DNA from: Nectonema munidae
Lineage: Eukaryota; Nematomorpha; Nectonematoida; Nectonematidae
Direction: 5' to 3'
Assembly (NCBI GenBank): GCA_030549495.1
Contig: JAUIRK010000443.1
Location: 206,891 to 270,890, forward strand
Length of the DNA stretch: 64,000 nucleotides
Below the pieces are notes generated by a model, which saw only the letters and a list, made by a program, of their open reading frames with translations, had not been told where the DNA came from and made no database searches. A program made the position numbers and the translations under genes. How positions within the stretch are numbered: position 1 is the stretch's first letter; each line of letters starts with the position of its first letter. This document shows positions 9,898 to 21,930 of this stretch, in pieces.

Positions 9898-11040
9898 TTT
9901 ATTACATTAAAAAAATGAAAATTTACTTTATTGGAAAAAAAGTAGCAAAGCTTTAAATTGTTAAATATATCAGTGTTATAATATTTTGAAGCAAACAAAT
10001 TTCGGGAAGTTTTTTTATTAGGTTTCGTTGATGAAAAAATAAAACGTTATCCAATTAATATTTTCATACAAATTCGTCTCTAATATTTTTTTTCAGAAAA
10101 ATTCTTAATTCTTCTTTTCAACCTTTTTGAATATTTCTTGCAACGTGAGAGAAATCATTTTGGCAATAACTTGTATTGACAGTTCCACGATTTGAGCTAG
10201 GTGAGTCCTTTTCCCAATAAATTTTTATCATTAGTATTTCTCATAAGTGAATAAGGAGATAAAAACTTTGTTTTTATTTGTGGCGTTCAATTCTTCAAGA
10301 TAAATTCTTTTATGAATCGTGCAATTCTCCAGCAAAAGATATAACATTCAGACATGTTTTCATATTTAATTATTTCAAAGAGTTCAAGTAAAAATTGAGT
10401 CAATCTTTCAGAATTAAATTACATCAATAGTACTAAATTTTTTCGCAATTGATTCCAGCAATAAGTTTTACATTTTTCCTAAAATCATTTTAAAACGAAA
10501 AAATAAGGATATATAAAGGATATACATATTACAGATGGTGCAAGGGTATTAACCCTTGTTCCTTTTTTTGAGCTTGTAATAGTCTTTCCTATGATAAGAT
10601 TAAGACAAGATTTTACGAAATTTGTCCTTTTTCAAAAATATACACATTTTAGAGAAAAAATTGACTTTATTGACATATGAAAATTTTAAAATAAAAAAAG
10701 TATATTTAATATTTTAGTTCTTCAACCAATCTCAAAAACTTTAATTAAAAAAATTGACTTTAACTGCTCTGATTATAATATAGCATTTTGCTTCCTTTTT
10801 TATGGGAACATTTTTTCAATGACACCTTCAATTAACATTGACTAAAAAAGAACACCTTTTGTTGATAGTATAGTTAAAAATATGTTGTTATTTTTGAGAC
10901 ATAGTTGAGTGAAATCCATTTTTATCAATGCCAGTTTTGAAAATGAAAGCTCATTTCCACATATACTGGCTATAAAATGTGTGATAAATATTAGTTAAGC
11001 TTCATTCTATTAGCCTCCCTTCCTGAATTTCTCATTCATC
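9898..11040. other. AT-rich tract with decayed transposon scraps
   Basis: A minus-strand stretch near 10127-10205 reads AQIVELSIQVIAKMISLTL and EIFKKVEKKN before a stop. It looks protein-derived but I cannot place it; a hAT remnant is likely from its neighbours. AAGGGTATTAACCCTT at 10546-10561 is a perfect 16-bp palindrome. The hAT-end motif AATTGACTTTATTGA recurs at 10658. Confidence 0.35.
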
Positions 11041-11079
11041 CCAGTTGAGAGGTGGGCCCTGACTTTGGGAACTACTGAT
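11041..11079. mobile_element. Isolated hAT terminal repeat
   Basis: GGTGGGCCCTGACTTTGGGA followed by ACTACTG is, reversed, CAGTAGTTCCCAAAGTCAGG. That is a classic hAT end (CAGTxGTTCCCAAA). The partner end was not found in the window. Confidence 0.5.
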
Positions 11080-11256
11080 CTAAAATCTAAATGAAAACAG
11101 AATAAAAAAATTAAAGTATATAAATATATATCAATTTAAAATACCAACAAAATAACAAAAATGTACATTTATTACTAAAAAAGGTATTTGCATAACTCGT
11201 TATTCAAATGCTAACTTCACGACAAATATGTGCTTGAAAAAGCGATGTGAACTTAC

Positions 11257-11427
11257 TTTCACGCAGCACTGATGACCCCATTTCGCGGTGACAATGTCGG
11301 CAGCACTTTCAAGCGCTCTCAGTAAAGTTATCTTGGACTTTTCCTCAATGCAAGAAATGCGCTCCTTTATCCATTCCAAGTCCTTACTCCAATCAGCGAT
11401 TATTTCGACATCCGTTGAAAAGGAAGC
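11257..11427 (-). CDS. Internal exon of an unrecognised host gene
   Basis: A 171-bp, 57-codon block with no stop, bounded by a TTTTGATTAG acceptor and a GTAAGTT donor on the minus strand. It is clearly richer in G+C than its surroundings. The encoded peptide starts ASFSTDVEIIADWSKDLEWI, continues KERISCIEEKSKITLLRALE and ends KWGHQCCVK: charged, helix-rich, tryptophan-containing. Both ends are in phase 0, and the upstream exon at 13832-13916 ends in phase 0, so the junction reads AAYLLANR/ASFSTDVE. I do not recognise the family. It has no start codon, so ORF scans miss it. Confidence 0.65.
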
Positions 11428-11484
11428 CTAATCAAAAGCACGAATGTATAAGCGTTAGCTTTACTATTTTTACTTTATTGATAG

Positions 11485-11515
11485 CAGGCCCGTAGCCAGC
11501 GAGGACAGAAGGGGG
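11485..11515. mobile_element. Possible hAT-type terminus
   Basis: CAGGCCCGTAGCCAGCGAGG resembles hAT ends of the CAGGGxCGTAGCCAG type. No partner or target duplication was identified. Confidence 0.3.
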
Positions 11516-11983
11516 TTAAGAGATATTTATCGGCAAATTGGAAACAATAGCAAATTTTCTTAAAACTCCGGCTATAACGAAGATTCATTAAAACAAAAAA
11601 ATTTCTGTAAAAAAATATTTATTTTTAACTAAAAAACTATTTATATGAAATTTGATTATCGCAAAAAAATCATTACAAAATTTTTTAGATTTCTATGAAT
11701 ATGAAATATTAAGGCTTTTAAATTGATTCGAGTTGATGCGATTTTGTTAATTAAGAATACCAATTACAAATTGTTTTGTGATTGAGCTTTTATTTTTCAA
11801 AACGCATATTTTTCAAATATTGATAATGATGTTGATGATGATATTGACAGTAATGAAGAGAGTTAAGGCAATTGCCAAAACTTACTCCATTACACGACTT
11901 GCGCAATACGAGATTAACAAGCTTGAATGATGTTCCATAAAATATTTTTAATTCTTTAGTTTGTGTCTTTTTAAATACGATTA

Positions 11984-12159
11984 GGGGTCGTTCACAATTG
12001 ACCTCAACTAAAACTGGGGGGGGGGGGGGGGGGGGGGGGGGGATGGGTATCCAACATAAGTAGATTTTGTTAAGTGATGATAATCTAAAAGTTGACATGA
12101 GGGGGGGGGGGGGGTTGAAATTTATCAAAAAAAGGTTGACGTCAATTGTGAACGACCCC
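11984..12159. mobile_element. 176-bp MITE with TTA duplication and internal poly-G tracts
   Basis: Perfect outer inverted repeat GGGGTCGTTCACAATTGAC, with ends continuing CTCAAC/GTCAACC, flanked by TTA on both sides (11981-11983 and 12160-12162). A 3-bp TWA-type duplication suggests PIF/Harbinger mobilisation; this is inference. It contains G27 (12016-12042) and G14 (12101-12114), both able to form G-quadruplexes and both likely length-variable. Non-coding, and a fairly young insertion judging by the termini. Confidence 0.75.
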
Positions 12160-12298
12160 TTACAGAAGTCCGTACAACTTTAGAAAAGTTATAACGCGAA
12201 CGAGAGCCCGGAAATCCGAACTCTACTTTTAGAGTTTTGGAAGTTGATTACGAAAAATAAAAAAGGCTGTGTATTGACAAAGATAACATGGTGTAGAG

Positions 12299-12550
12299 CA
12301 GGTCACGTCAACCGAGGACCTAATGGCCCATTTTCGGTCATGGGAAAAATGATTTGAGCCTCATTACTTTCATCAGACTTCAAAAGTTAATAGTTTTTCA
12401 ATTGAACGCTTGAATATATTTTGACATCGATTACAAAAAAATTAGAGTATTATGATTGTTTTATTTTAATATATTGTAGTATTTTACCCTTAAATAAAAT
12501 TTTGGGCCCGCATATAAAAAAGATTGAAGAACTATGGTTCACAACACCTG
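12299..12550. mobile_element. 252-bp non-autonomous hAT element
   Basis: Starts CAGGTCACGTCAACC and ends with the complement of CAGGTGTTGTGAACC. Octamers GTGTAGAG (12291-12298) and GTGCATAG (12551-12558) flank it and match at 6 of 8 positions. It contains GGCCC and GGGCCCGC near its ends, like the element at 16112. No coding sequence. Confidence 0.6.
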
Positions 12551-12558
12551 GTGCATAG

Positions 12559-13831
12559 TTCCTTAGAGAGACATGACAGAAATCAAGTTTAAAATTAATA
12601 AACAAGATACTTTTTGAAAGGGATGAAATTTGGAAAGTTAAAAATGGTTGAGTCAGGATTATATTAGATGTAAAAGAACTCTGAACAATAATTTTTTAAG
12701 AAACCAAGGTTTTACAAATATATAATAGCGCGTTGGCCAAATATTCAATATTACAAATGCAATAAATCGGAGCCACGAGAATGAAAGAAGGTTAGGAATA
12801 ATTTTGAGATTTATGAAGTGGCATCATATTTTACAGATTGTATGTTTGCAAAAGACTTGGAAAATAAAACGAGCAAATGGTTGAGATTAAAAAAAGGTAA
12901 TTTTTTATTTACTGAAAACAGTCTCAGCTCCATCAAACAGAAGGTTTCATAAAAGAAGTAGCAAAAGGATAAGAGAAGTAAAATACAACTTTGAAGATTT
13001 ATAGGGTCATCTCAAAATCACTAACTTTTATTATATTGCTTGTAATTAAACACAGTAAAACCACAGCGCTAGTTAGTGAAAACTTCTTCAAAGTCTCAAG
13101 CAAGCTAATGCATTATATTCATGGTGATTTTTGTAAGTATTTGGAATCGGATGTTTGGCATTCGACTTGATAGCACCTGACACTATCGTGTTCAACATAA
13201 AGAACTTGATATTTTTCTGGGACTTGAAAATATTTTGATAGATTTTGTGCTTTGTATATAAAATTAGCGAATTAAAATAATCATCATTACTAGAAGGTTA
13301 TAAGGTCATTCGTATTACACTGAATCCCTAATCTATGTCTATTTGGGAAAAAAAGAATTTCAAATAAGGTGAAAAGCAAACAAATATGAAAGATCAATAT
13401 TTCTCTTTAAGAGAAAGGGGCTATGGCGCAATGCCCTCACTCCGTGAATACGCCACTGCTTCACTCCTAACGCTTAGAAACAAAACAAAGGTAGATTATT
13501 ATTATTATTGTTAGCATAGAATAGATTTATTCAGAATTCAAGATGTTATCGTTTAGGAATCATGGAATGCTTTTAATCACAAAACCCTTTACTAAATAAT
13601 GCCCACAACAGCATGAAAAACTTAAGAGTGGGATGGGAAAAAGTGTGAATGAAGAGGAAAATATTGAAAAAAGTTAATTAAAAATGGCGCACCTCATTGC
13701 ACACTCACAACATCATTATTTTACAAAAAGTCACACGATACACGATAGCTTGAAAAAGAATGCTCGATAAAGTAACGAGCATATTTGAGGTTTATGGAAA
13801 GATGAAGCCAAGATGCAATCATAAAACTTAC
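12559..13831. other. Intergenic or intronic, mostly unrecognised
   Basis: This lies between two exons of the unrecognised minus-strand gene (13832-13916 and 11257-11427) and is probably its intron. GGGCTATGGCGCAATGCCCT and TCCGTGAATACGCCACTG near 13420-13462 resemble, in reverse, a CAGTGGCGTA-type transposon end. A short ATT repeat lies at 13499-13515. Confidence 0.35.
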
Positions 13832-13916
13832 ACGATTTGCCAGCAAGTAGGCCGCCACACTTCTTTCAACGTGATTATCGTAAACTTTTTCACATGCAAA
13901 GTGAAAAATTTTCTTT
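13832..13916 (-). CDS. Internal exon of the same unrecognised host gene
   Basis: On the minus strand an acceptor GAGCTTTATACAG is followed by 85 coding bases: one base completing a codon, then 28 codons starting KKIFHFACEKVYDNHVE and ending RSVAAYLLANR. A canonical donor, CGT/GTAAGT, follows. The end phase (0) matches the 11427 acceptor, which is why I join the two. Base composition is more balanced than the flanks. No family recognised; the upstream exon should end with two bases of a split codon. Confidence 0.6.
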
Positions 13917-14334
13917 CTGTATAAAGCTCATTTTTACACAATTTAGTGAATTATTTTGCAAATTACTGAGACGTCGGTAAAAAGTCACACGTGTAAAGCC
14001 CTTAAAAGCGAACGTGACTAGATCAATCGTCTACTATGTTCTCATGTTTTAACAGTGGATGCGGTAACTAGCATATACTCTATGAGATGATGCATTTTAT
14101 CCAATTTTAAAAGGTATAATACACACTAGATCCATTATAACGCAGGATCCAATATAACACGCGAGAGTTCTTGGCTCTGTTTTTTCATGGTTTATATATA
14201 TCGAAAATTTTATATTTAAATTTTACAATTTAATTAAAATTTGTAAATACTGAATTTAAGTCTCCTCCATGTTACTTATTTCTCATTTCATTGTACAGCT
14301 AGTGCGATAAAACATACCTTGGTAAGATTAAGAT

Positions 14335-14700
14335 AAGGTTTCAGAATGAACGGAAAGTTTTAGAAAACTTAGTCAACGTTCTTCGTCCTTTTGAAAGTGC
14401 AACTAAAGGGCTTTCATCTGAATTCGTTGATATAATAAAAGGAGAGAATTCAATATCTTTTATTTTGAATAATCAAAACTCACAACTAGCTAAAGATTTA
14501 AAGAAAACACTAAATGAAAGATATCATTCGCGTAGATTGATGACTGTAGTTGTATTGATAAGGTTCGATTTTATCGGTCAAAACTTTAGATGCGTTATGT
14601 TTTTTAAAATTTCATTATTCTTTAGGCTTCTCTTGGATAAATATAGTTTAACTTGTCATTCTATTAATTGCTTTGTGTGTAACAACCACCAATAGTTATT
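14335..14700 (+). pseudogene. hAT transposase internal fragment
   Basis: Plus-strand frames read LENLVNVLRPFESATKGLSS, then LAKDLKKTLNERYHSRRL. This matches the hAT transposase region LxxLxxxLxPFxxATxxLS located between the catalytic core and the C-terminal block. Only about 80 codons survive; neither end nor catalytic residues are present. Confidence 0.5.
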
Positions 14701-15399
14701 TAACAATATATTAACCGCCACTCATTCGAATCATGCGCACTGCATACTATCTGTATTTAATTCCATCTAATTAGATTATTTTTACTTTATATTTATCTTA
14801 TCAATATCCTATATGATGTTTTTCTTTTTCATTGATGTAATATGGGTTTTATTCATACCAGTGGCTTGCAGGCCTTTTGAATTTTCCCAACTATAAATAT
14901 GGCATGTCTTTTTCTTTTTTTCTCTATTTAATTCTTCTTTATATGTTTAGGCATGTATTCCAATTTTATTTTATCAATTAACAAATCTTCTTCTTCTTAG
15001 AATAAATATTTTTCGGATAAATTTTTGTAGGAGTTGTTTATATTATCAGATACATATCAAAGTAAGCTCGTATTTCTTGTATAAAATAAATATGAGCCAT
15101 TTACATATTGTATTTAAAATTAAAGATTGATAAAATAATGTTTTATTTCCAATTAAAAAAAAATAAAACCCGCAAAAAATAAATTTTATTCGAGAATTTA
15201 TTTAATAAAAAATTCGGTAAAATTCGAACACTAGATAACATTTCTACAGACAAGACACGTTTTTGATTGAACTAAACATTAAAATGTTACAGTGACATGA
15301 TAAACTCTAATATGCGTTATGAGCTCCTATATATTTAAAATTAGGCAGTTATTGAGAAGTAGATTGATTAACGTAAAGAAAGCAGTACAAATTTGATAC
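14701..15399. other. AT-rich, nothing recognised
   Basis: No open frame with protein-like composition; frequent stops and A/T runs. Confidence 0.4.
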
Positions 15400-15475
15400 C
15401 TTTTTTCTTAGATTTAGCGTCGCCATCATTAAACTTTATATCTTCATGATATAAAACAAGTTTAAGTTTTGCCTG
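15400..15475 (-). CDS. Candidate exon, gene unknown
   Basis: On the minus strand an acceptor ending TTGGCTTCAAG is followed by 25 open codons (QAKLKLVLYHEDIKFNDGDA, then KSKKK) and G/GTATCA. The peptide looks real, but the end phase (1) does not fit the 13832-13916 exon. An intervening exon or a different gene would be needed. Confidence 0.3.
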
Positions 15476-16103
15476 CTTGAAGCCAAAAAATAGATGGTTT
15501 TCAAACTCGCCTAAGTATACATGTACTACTACTCTTTCTCAGTAGATTTAAAAATTAGGTAAAAAACAAAATATCACTTCTTATAAGACTAAAAATTATA
15601 TTTTTACCTTTCTTAATTATACAATTTAGTAATTAAGTTAATAAAAGTTGCCTTATTTTGAAGACAAAACAGAACTAACTGATGTGCTTATTTGTTCAAT
15701 ATTTTCAAAGTTAATCTGATACCAAAAAAGAGATGATATGTTTGACTCATCATAATGGACCAATAAGCGATTTGTGATTTGCAACTTGATCAGTGACCCT
15801 TTGCATTTAAGACCGTAAGGTTGGAAAAATAGGGTTCAAAGGAAATAAATAAACATGTAAAATTTAAAACTCCTGATATTTTAAAATTTTTTATCATTAA
15901 AATGAATTTTTATTATTACACTTAAAGTTTTCATTTTGCAGAATTTTATTTTAAAACATAAATAAAGGGTAGCGGTCAGCATAAAATAAAAGAAAATAAG
16001 GCCTTCCATATAACTTTATAATATTGTGAGCATTAGCATGGGTTTCAAAATAGTAAGAGTTTGTTATGAGGTAAGCATGTTCAAAAAGCTAGAAGAACCA
16101 ATG
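15476..16103. other. AT-rich intergenic
   Basis: Nothing recognised. Confidence 0.4.
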
Positions 16104-16111
16104 ATCTAGAG

Positions 16112-16384
16112 CAGGGTTAACGAAGCTAGGCCCGCGGGCCAGATCCGACCCACGAAATAAGTTTATCAGGTTCGCAAGCTAAATTTTGACATTGATAAAT
16201 TTTGATTGATTAATTTTTGAAATATATCGTATTGATTTCCACTTTTTAGGCATCCTCAGTGTATCAACTTTGTCACTTACATAGGGAAAACATTGAAAGT
16301 TTGCTTTATTTTGTTTTAAACAAGTATTAATAGGAATTTCATAATTGCAGTGTTTTAGCTTCACGAAAAGTTTGAGGACCCCTG
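16112..16384. mobile_element. 273-bp non-autonomous hAT element with perfect 8-bp TSD
   Basis: Starts CAGGGTTAACGAAGCTAGGC with the hallmark GCCCGCGGGCC and ends with the complement of CAGGGGTCCTCAAACTTTTC. The octamer ATCTAGAG is repeated exactly at 16104-16111 and 16385-16392. This is a clean hAT insertion. The overlapping 78-codon minus-strand frame is not a gene. Confidence 0.8.
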
Positions 16385-16393
16385 ATCTAGAGA

Positions 16394-16811
16394 AATGTTT
16401 CTCAACGTGATCCATATGGACGCCCAGGGGTTTACAATATTTTTAGATGGGTCCATATAAAAATATTTCAAATTGGAGGTCTACCAAATTTTGTAAAGGG
16501 TTCATATAAAAATGATCAATAAAGCATGATGTTCAAGGTTCATACTAAACAAAATAATTTTCCGAATAAAAATTTTCACTTTTTTACTTTTAATAAAAGT
16601 TGATTTTATGAAACAAATTTTTATCAAAAATATATACGATATAAAATTAATTGAGTAAAGAAATAAAAAATAATGATTATGAACGGCTTACTTATTCATA
16701 TATTTTTGGTAAATAAAACCACAAAAAAATTGGTAGCAAAAAAATGGAGTTCATGAAAAATTTCCCACTTCGAAAAGGGTCCATAATATAAAAAAAGTTG
16801 AGAATCACTAA
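16394..16811. mobile_element. Second non-autonomous hAT-like element, abutting the first
   Basis: Left end ATGTTTCTCAACGTG and right end, reversed, AGTGATTCTCAACTTTTT form an inverted repeat of the CAGTGxTTCTCAACC class. Degraded copies of GGGTCCATATxAAAA recur inside (16451, 16497, 16785). Outer flanks do not give a clear octamer duplication, partly because the neighbour's duplication overlaps the left end. Confidence 0.55.
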
Positions 16812-17114
16812 TATAGGGGTGGCCCGAATTTATGAAAAAAAATAATATTTAACGGGATAGCTCACAACTCAGTTATTTTAAGAAACATTTCCCCCCCCCC
16901 CCCTCTTTTTTTTGCAAAATCGCATTCTACAAATACTTGATTTATCCTTTATTATACACATGATAAGAGTAATAAAAATTTATTACACAAAAAATAATTT
17001 AAAAAAATAAAATAATTTATCATCACATTTAAATGAAGTCAGCATAAAGATAGTTCCTCTGAAGTTGTGATTCAAGATGCAAAAATGAGAGTATTTGAAA
17101 CATGGGTAAAGTGG

Positions 17115-18551
17115 TCAAGTGCTTTTGATTTGGTGTTGTTGCTTAGAGGACAAGATGAACGGCTTTAAAGAGATCAAAGGGGCAGCACAATTCATGAATG
17201 GGTGATTTAAGAGTTGGGAGGCAGATGCTCTTTCATTACAGTCAACTTCAAGGCAACAATTGAGAAAATGGAGAAAGGTAGGAGTGAGTAAATGTTTGTT
17301 CGGAATATCAGGCTTGCCATTCGTGGCTATGAGGTAGAGAGCACGAATGGGATTGTGGTGGAGATATGGAGGCTCGCCGCTTATCATTTCAATTGCCATT
17401 ATACCCAAGCTCCAAATATCAACTTTTGGACCGTAATCCTTGCGGCACACAACTTCAGGAGCCATCCAATAGGGAGTTCCAACGAGAGTACAGCGCTTAG
17501 TAGAATGAGATGAGAGTTGAGCACAAAAGCCAAAATCGGTAATTTTGACAGTACCATCCAACCCTAATAAAACATTATCACTTTTAATGTCTCTGTGAAT
17601 AACGTTTCTGCAGTGCAAAAAGTCTAGTGCAGAAAGGACTTCTCGGCAAATCGCTGAGATCAGAGCTTCTCCGATGCGTGTTGAAACGACGATGTCTGTT
17701 AAAGAACCACCATCGAGGTATTCCATAATTACCCACAACTCGCTACCGAAGTAATACGAGTCCAGGTAATTGACGATGTTCGGGTGCTTGTTTTCACGCA
17801 TCACTAAAATCTCACTAATGATCAAATCCTTTTTAAACTGCTGCTCCAAGTTTATCTGCTTGATAGCTACTTCAAAGTTCGATAGAACTTCGATAGCGAT
17901 GTACACAGATCCGGAAGCGCCTTGTCCTATCTTCTTTATTTTGTTGTACTTTTTATTTGGATCGCCAACACTAACTATACTTCTCAAGCTTTCAAGGATA
18001 TCCAACGTTAAGGCTGAAGAATTACTTGAATTGATATTTGAACAACTTGTAGCATTTTTGCTTCGATGCATCGCCAATGACTTCTCCGCACTCTTCGAAA
18101 AAGCTGCTTGGCTTAAATAACTTTTGGAGTCACAATCCGAATTGTTTGGTCTACACTTTGCGACAACGGCATTCATATTGGAATTTAGCATAAATTTGCA
18201 TGAGGATTGAGCATTGATGACGGATTCATCATAATAATTCAAGACATTAATGACGGCTTGCGGGTTCTCTTGTTGCTCACTCAGTGTGATCGTTGATGAT
18301 TTCAAAAGTGTATTCCATGTGTCAGGAAGACCAGTGAACTCTTTCTTATAGGAATCGAAACCTACATGCACGGTATGTTCAAAATCCGTAGGAAAACTGA
18401 TGTAGGGTGTGAGGGAGTTGTTGAAGCAGTGGGTGATCAAACTCTTTTCTTTAACTTTCTTTTTATGCTTTTTCTTATCAATGTTTTCAAGAAGATTGAC
18501 AACACGATCACTAGAGTTTAAGATAAATCCATCATCACCAAACTCATACAT
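17115..18551 (-). CDS. PAK: p21-activated serine/threonine kinase (PAK), single exon
   Basis: A 478-residue kinase that should act downstream of Rho-type GTPases in cytoskeletal signalling. Numbering from two codons upstream of the ATG: a CRIB/p21-binding motif spans residues 53-88 ([16 protein letters not shown], then FTGLPDTW); the kinase domain runs about 204-455, with the glycine loop GQGASGSVY (211-219), catalytic lysine in VAIK (233), HRDIKSDN (321-328), DFG (341-343) and the activation segment [13 protein letters not shown] with its phosphorylatable threonine (357). All catalytic residues are present. An in-frame TAA shortly upstream fixes the ATG at 18549-18551. It lacks the proline-rich N-terminus of group I PAKs, and its CTLVGT loop lies between group I (STMVGT) and group II (KSLVGT). 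One exon is unusual for PAK, so a retrocopy is possible. A likely acceptor (TTTATAG) in the 5' UTR suggests one upstream intron. Confidence 0.93.
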   Translation of the reverse strand: MYEFGDDGFILNSSDRVVNLLENIDKKKHKKKVKEKSLITHCFNNSLTPYISFPTDFEHTVHVGFDSYKKEFTGLPDTWNTLLKSSTITLSEQQENPQAVINVLNYYDESVINAQSSCKFMLNSNMNAVVAKCRPNNSDCDSKSYLSQAAFSKSAEKSLAMHRSKNATSCSNINSSNSSALTLDILESLRSIVSVGDPNKKYNKIKKIGQGASGSVYIAIEVLSNFEVAIKQINLEQQFKKDLIISEILVMRENKHPNIVNYLDSYYFGSELWVIMEYLDGGSLTDIVVSTRIGEALISAICREVLSALDFLHCRNVIHRDIKSDNVLLGLDGTVKITDFGFCAQLSSHSTKRCTLVGTPYWMAPEVVCRKDYGPKVDIWSLGIMAIEMISGEPPYLHHNPIRALYLIATNGKPDIPNKHLLTPTFLHFLNCCLEVDCNERASASQLLNHPFMNCAAPLISLKPFILSSKQQHQIKST

Positions 18552-21500
18552 CTTCAAATCCCAAACATCAAAAGAATTTTAGAACCTATAAACGCAAATA
18601 TTAAGGAGTGAAATTCATTTAAAATATTTCATAAAGAAAAGGTATGATGAGATATCAAATACTGATTGTTAAAATATCGGCATTCACACAAACAGAGGCT
18701 AAATGAGACTAAATTTTAACAGGTGTCCACACTACATATGGTATATTCTTTAGTGTATATGCACAGAGGTTCTCAAAAATGGGTCTATAAATAATATTAA
18801 GAGTTTACATCCCCAAAGTTAAAAAAACCAAAAATTAGTTTAAAACATCATATTAATAAGAAAGGGTATGGATACAATAGAGTATCTTCACTGATAGGTT
18901 ACCATTATAGACAGGAAGGCCAAATTATTTTTATGATTTAACTCAAAAATTTTTAATCAATGTATATATTTTTAATATAAGTTGTATATAAAATAGTTCC
19001 CAAAATGACTTGAAAGATGAAATCGTCATGATGCATTAATGCTACGAAGGTAAAGTAAAATCAACAAAACTCTGTGTGGCTCAACTAATTAATGGACAGT
19101 AGTCGCCCCTCCATTCTTGCTCGTATGGATATGCGCCCTTGATTAGACACCACTTTGTTTCTAACTAATAAGTGAAAAATATAGCAAGAAAATATAATAG
19201 AAGCATGAGTAGTATTAAAACAAGTATTATTTATCGATCATGAGATATATCAGAAAATCATTGTAGATAATATTTTTCAACTGTGGCAAGACGGAATGAA
19301 AGTTATGAGGGGTGGACGGGGATAAGTGGCGAATTTCAAATATTATTCAGCATTAAGGAAAGGAAAACAGTCACTCCTAAATAATGTCATGTTATTGATC
19401 ATTTCTTTTAAGATTTTAATAACATTTAATTTTTTTATTTCAAAATCAAATATAGAAATATTTACTCCAAGTTTTCCTCATAACCTAATAAATGGTGGTA
19501 TTTTATAAAAAAAATTTATCAAAAAAATAATTCATACTATAAATTAGAATTAAGAGAATTTCTAGGAAACATTATTTTCTCATTAAAGAATAAAGATTGG
19601 TTTAAAATTTTTTTGAAAACCTTCACTTATTTTTTACATAGTGTTATATTTCAGTTTGCGACTGTGTTTATAATTAAAAAAGGTGTCAGTTAATCTAAAT
19701 TGACAAAACAGTATACAGAGCTTTACGAATGAATTTAAAATATTCAAAGATATTCCTAAGGGTTAGAGTGAGTTTAAGTAGATTATTTTAAAAGTCATAA
19801 AAAAATTAAGTGTAAATCAAAAAGCACAAAAAGTTAAGTTATTTTAACAAATAGTTAAAAAATCAAGATACTTTAAAATTTTAAAATGAACATTAAAAAA
19901 TCATAATCAGTATGAAGGATTTAACTAACAAGTCATAATGTATTATGTCGAAAGCATTTTAAACAAAAAGTTGTAAAAGTAATATAATTTAGGAGTTGCA
20001 ATGCTAGAAACCAAAAAATCATAATTAATATGAAGGATTCAAGTGGATTTAGAAGATTTTAAATGAATTTAACTAATGAGCAAACTGCAATGTGTCTATA
20101 GAGATCATTAGAAAAATAAAGATTGAGATTTAAAGGATAGCAACTTATTCAAATGATGAAAAAAGTTGTTCAAATATTTATGAAAGTATATAGGAGCCAC
20201 AGAGCAATCATGGAAGAACCATTTTCATCGGCTTTTCATAACATACGATGCTAAATAAGGATACAAAAATGTAAAATAATTTTAAAAACATCATCTTCAT
20301 TTGCCAGCTATAATTTTGAGATCAAAAAGAGAAAAAATAAATTAGATTATTATAGATCATAACAATCTTCACTCAGAGACGCAATGTTTTAAAGAAAAAC
20401 ATCGAACACAATATTTTGTATACATTTAATCTTAATGTTCAAAACGTGTATAATCACTACAAAGGGAAACTTTTACCAAATTTGTTTATCCTTACTATTT
20501 CCACATTATTTTCAAATAAACTTTATTTATATTATAGAAATAATAAATTATTCTCGATTTTACTTTTTGCCATGAAAACAAATAAAAAATAAAGAAAAAA
20601 TAAATATTTGAAACATTTTTATGAATTTAAATGAAAAGTAATTCGACATTGAAAAATAAATTTATAAGTGAGTATATTAAACTTACAACACAAGTATATT
20701 CAAATTTGTAGGATAGACTCATTTGATCAATAATTTTATACAGAACTTTTTGTAGCAAATCTCTTTTATACACATTTGGTTTGTTAGAATTGATACATTT
20801 TAAAAGCGAAAGTGAACAATCCACCAAAAAAAGAATTGGCATTCTAAAGCTGAAACAAGACAATAATGTGATTAAAAAATTAATAAAATAACCCAAAATA
20901 ATAAGGCGTCAGATAGAAGTTTGAAGAAAAGGAATCAAAATAGTCAAATGAAAAGCAAACCAAAAGCTTGATGGTGGAAACATATTTTATGAAAATAATT
21001 AAAAATTACGGGAGTTACAATCTAAATTGGGGTTAAATTACAAAATAAAATAAGTTCATTAATTAAAAATTCAAGAAATTCAAGAAGTGTATACGCGATT
21101 TTTACATTAAATTATGGAACGAGCGTACCTTTTATAGGCTTATCTTACACTTATATATTTTAGGTTATTATATTAGATCAGAATTAGGATAATCGCAAGA
21201 AGTTTAAAACAAAAAGTAAAATATTAGATTTCTTGCAATTACTTGCAAAAGGACAAAACTTATATTATTTATTTTTACTCCAGCAATAGATATTATGCTT
21301 AGATAGATATTTTAAATTCATTAGAAAATATTTTAAAATTAAAACTTCTAAACAAGTTTTATAAAACGTCGGACATGATTAAAGTTAGACAAAAACTATT
21401 TTATATCAAAAATTATTAAATATTTTGAAATTTATCTTTCTTAAGATTTTCTGAATGGATTAAATTTTAGATCGAATTTAGTGATGAGAATAGTAATTTG

Positions 21501-21829
21501 GGTGTCTATTTGAATTAAGTTAATAAACTGTTAACTCTTGAGCGGCTCAAAAAATTTTAGACTTAAGAGGGACTGAAATGTTGCTCTATGACACCAATTT
21601 AACTTTTTCTCTATGTTGCCAAAAAGTTAAAATCAAATTCTTAACTCCCTCTAGCTACATCTGTTTGTACAAAAAATTATCTAGCGGATAAATTTGCAAT
21701 GATATTCATATATATTAAGTACACTATTACTTTCACTATTAATCTCGCTTTTCTTCATTTCTAAAGAGTGTTTGCTAACGATGTAAAAGTAAAGGTAAAG
21801 GTAGGGTGTTTTCATCGAGAAGACGCAAT
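18552..21829. other. Long AT-rich intergenic region
   Basis: No gene recognised on either strand. Candidate PAK promoter sequence lies just above 18551. A loosely repeated phrase, AAAAAATCATAATCAGTATG and AAAAAATCATAATTAATATG (near 19895 and 20013), suggests a diverged tandem duplication of about 120 bp. Short open frames at 19326-19508 and 20627-20896 (hydrophobic) have no supporting features. Confidence 0.4.
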
Positions 21830-21930
21830 CGCACCGCTTTTATCGAACTATGAGAAAAACAGGCTTGATAGGGGATCGAACCCAAGACCTTGAGTTATAG
21901 AAACCCAGCATCTAACCAACTCTAATAGTC
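21830..21930 (-). mobile_element. tRNA-derived SINE head
   Basis: On the minus strand, TTAGAGTTGGTTAGATGC (box A region, from about 21926) and GGGTTCGATCC (box B, 21873-21883 as its complement) flank AACTCAAGGTCTTGGG, a stretch shared with the 8575-8652 SINE. The body continues through TCATAGTTCGATAAAAGCGG toward 21790 and reaches a TACCTTTACCTTTAC repeat, which may be the tail. Same family as 8575. Confidence 0.7.

Noticed and set aside
17292-18120. Plus-strand frames opposite PAK
   Set aside because: Shadows of the kinase gene; no domain of their own.
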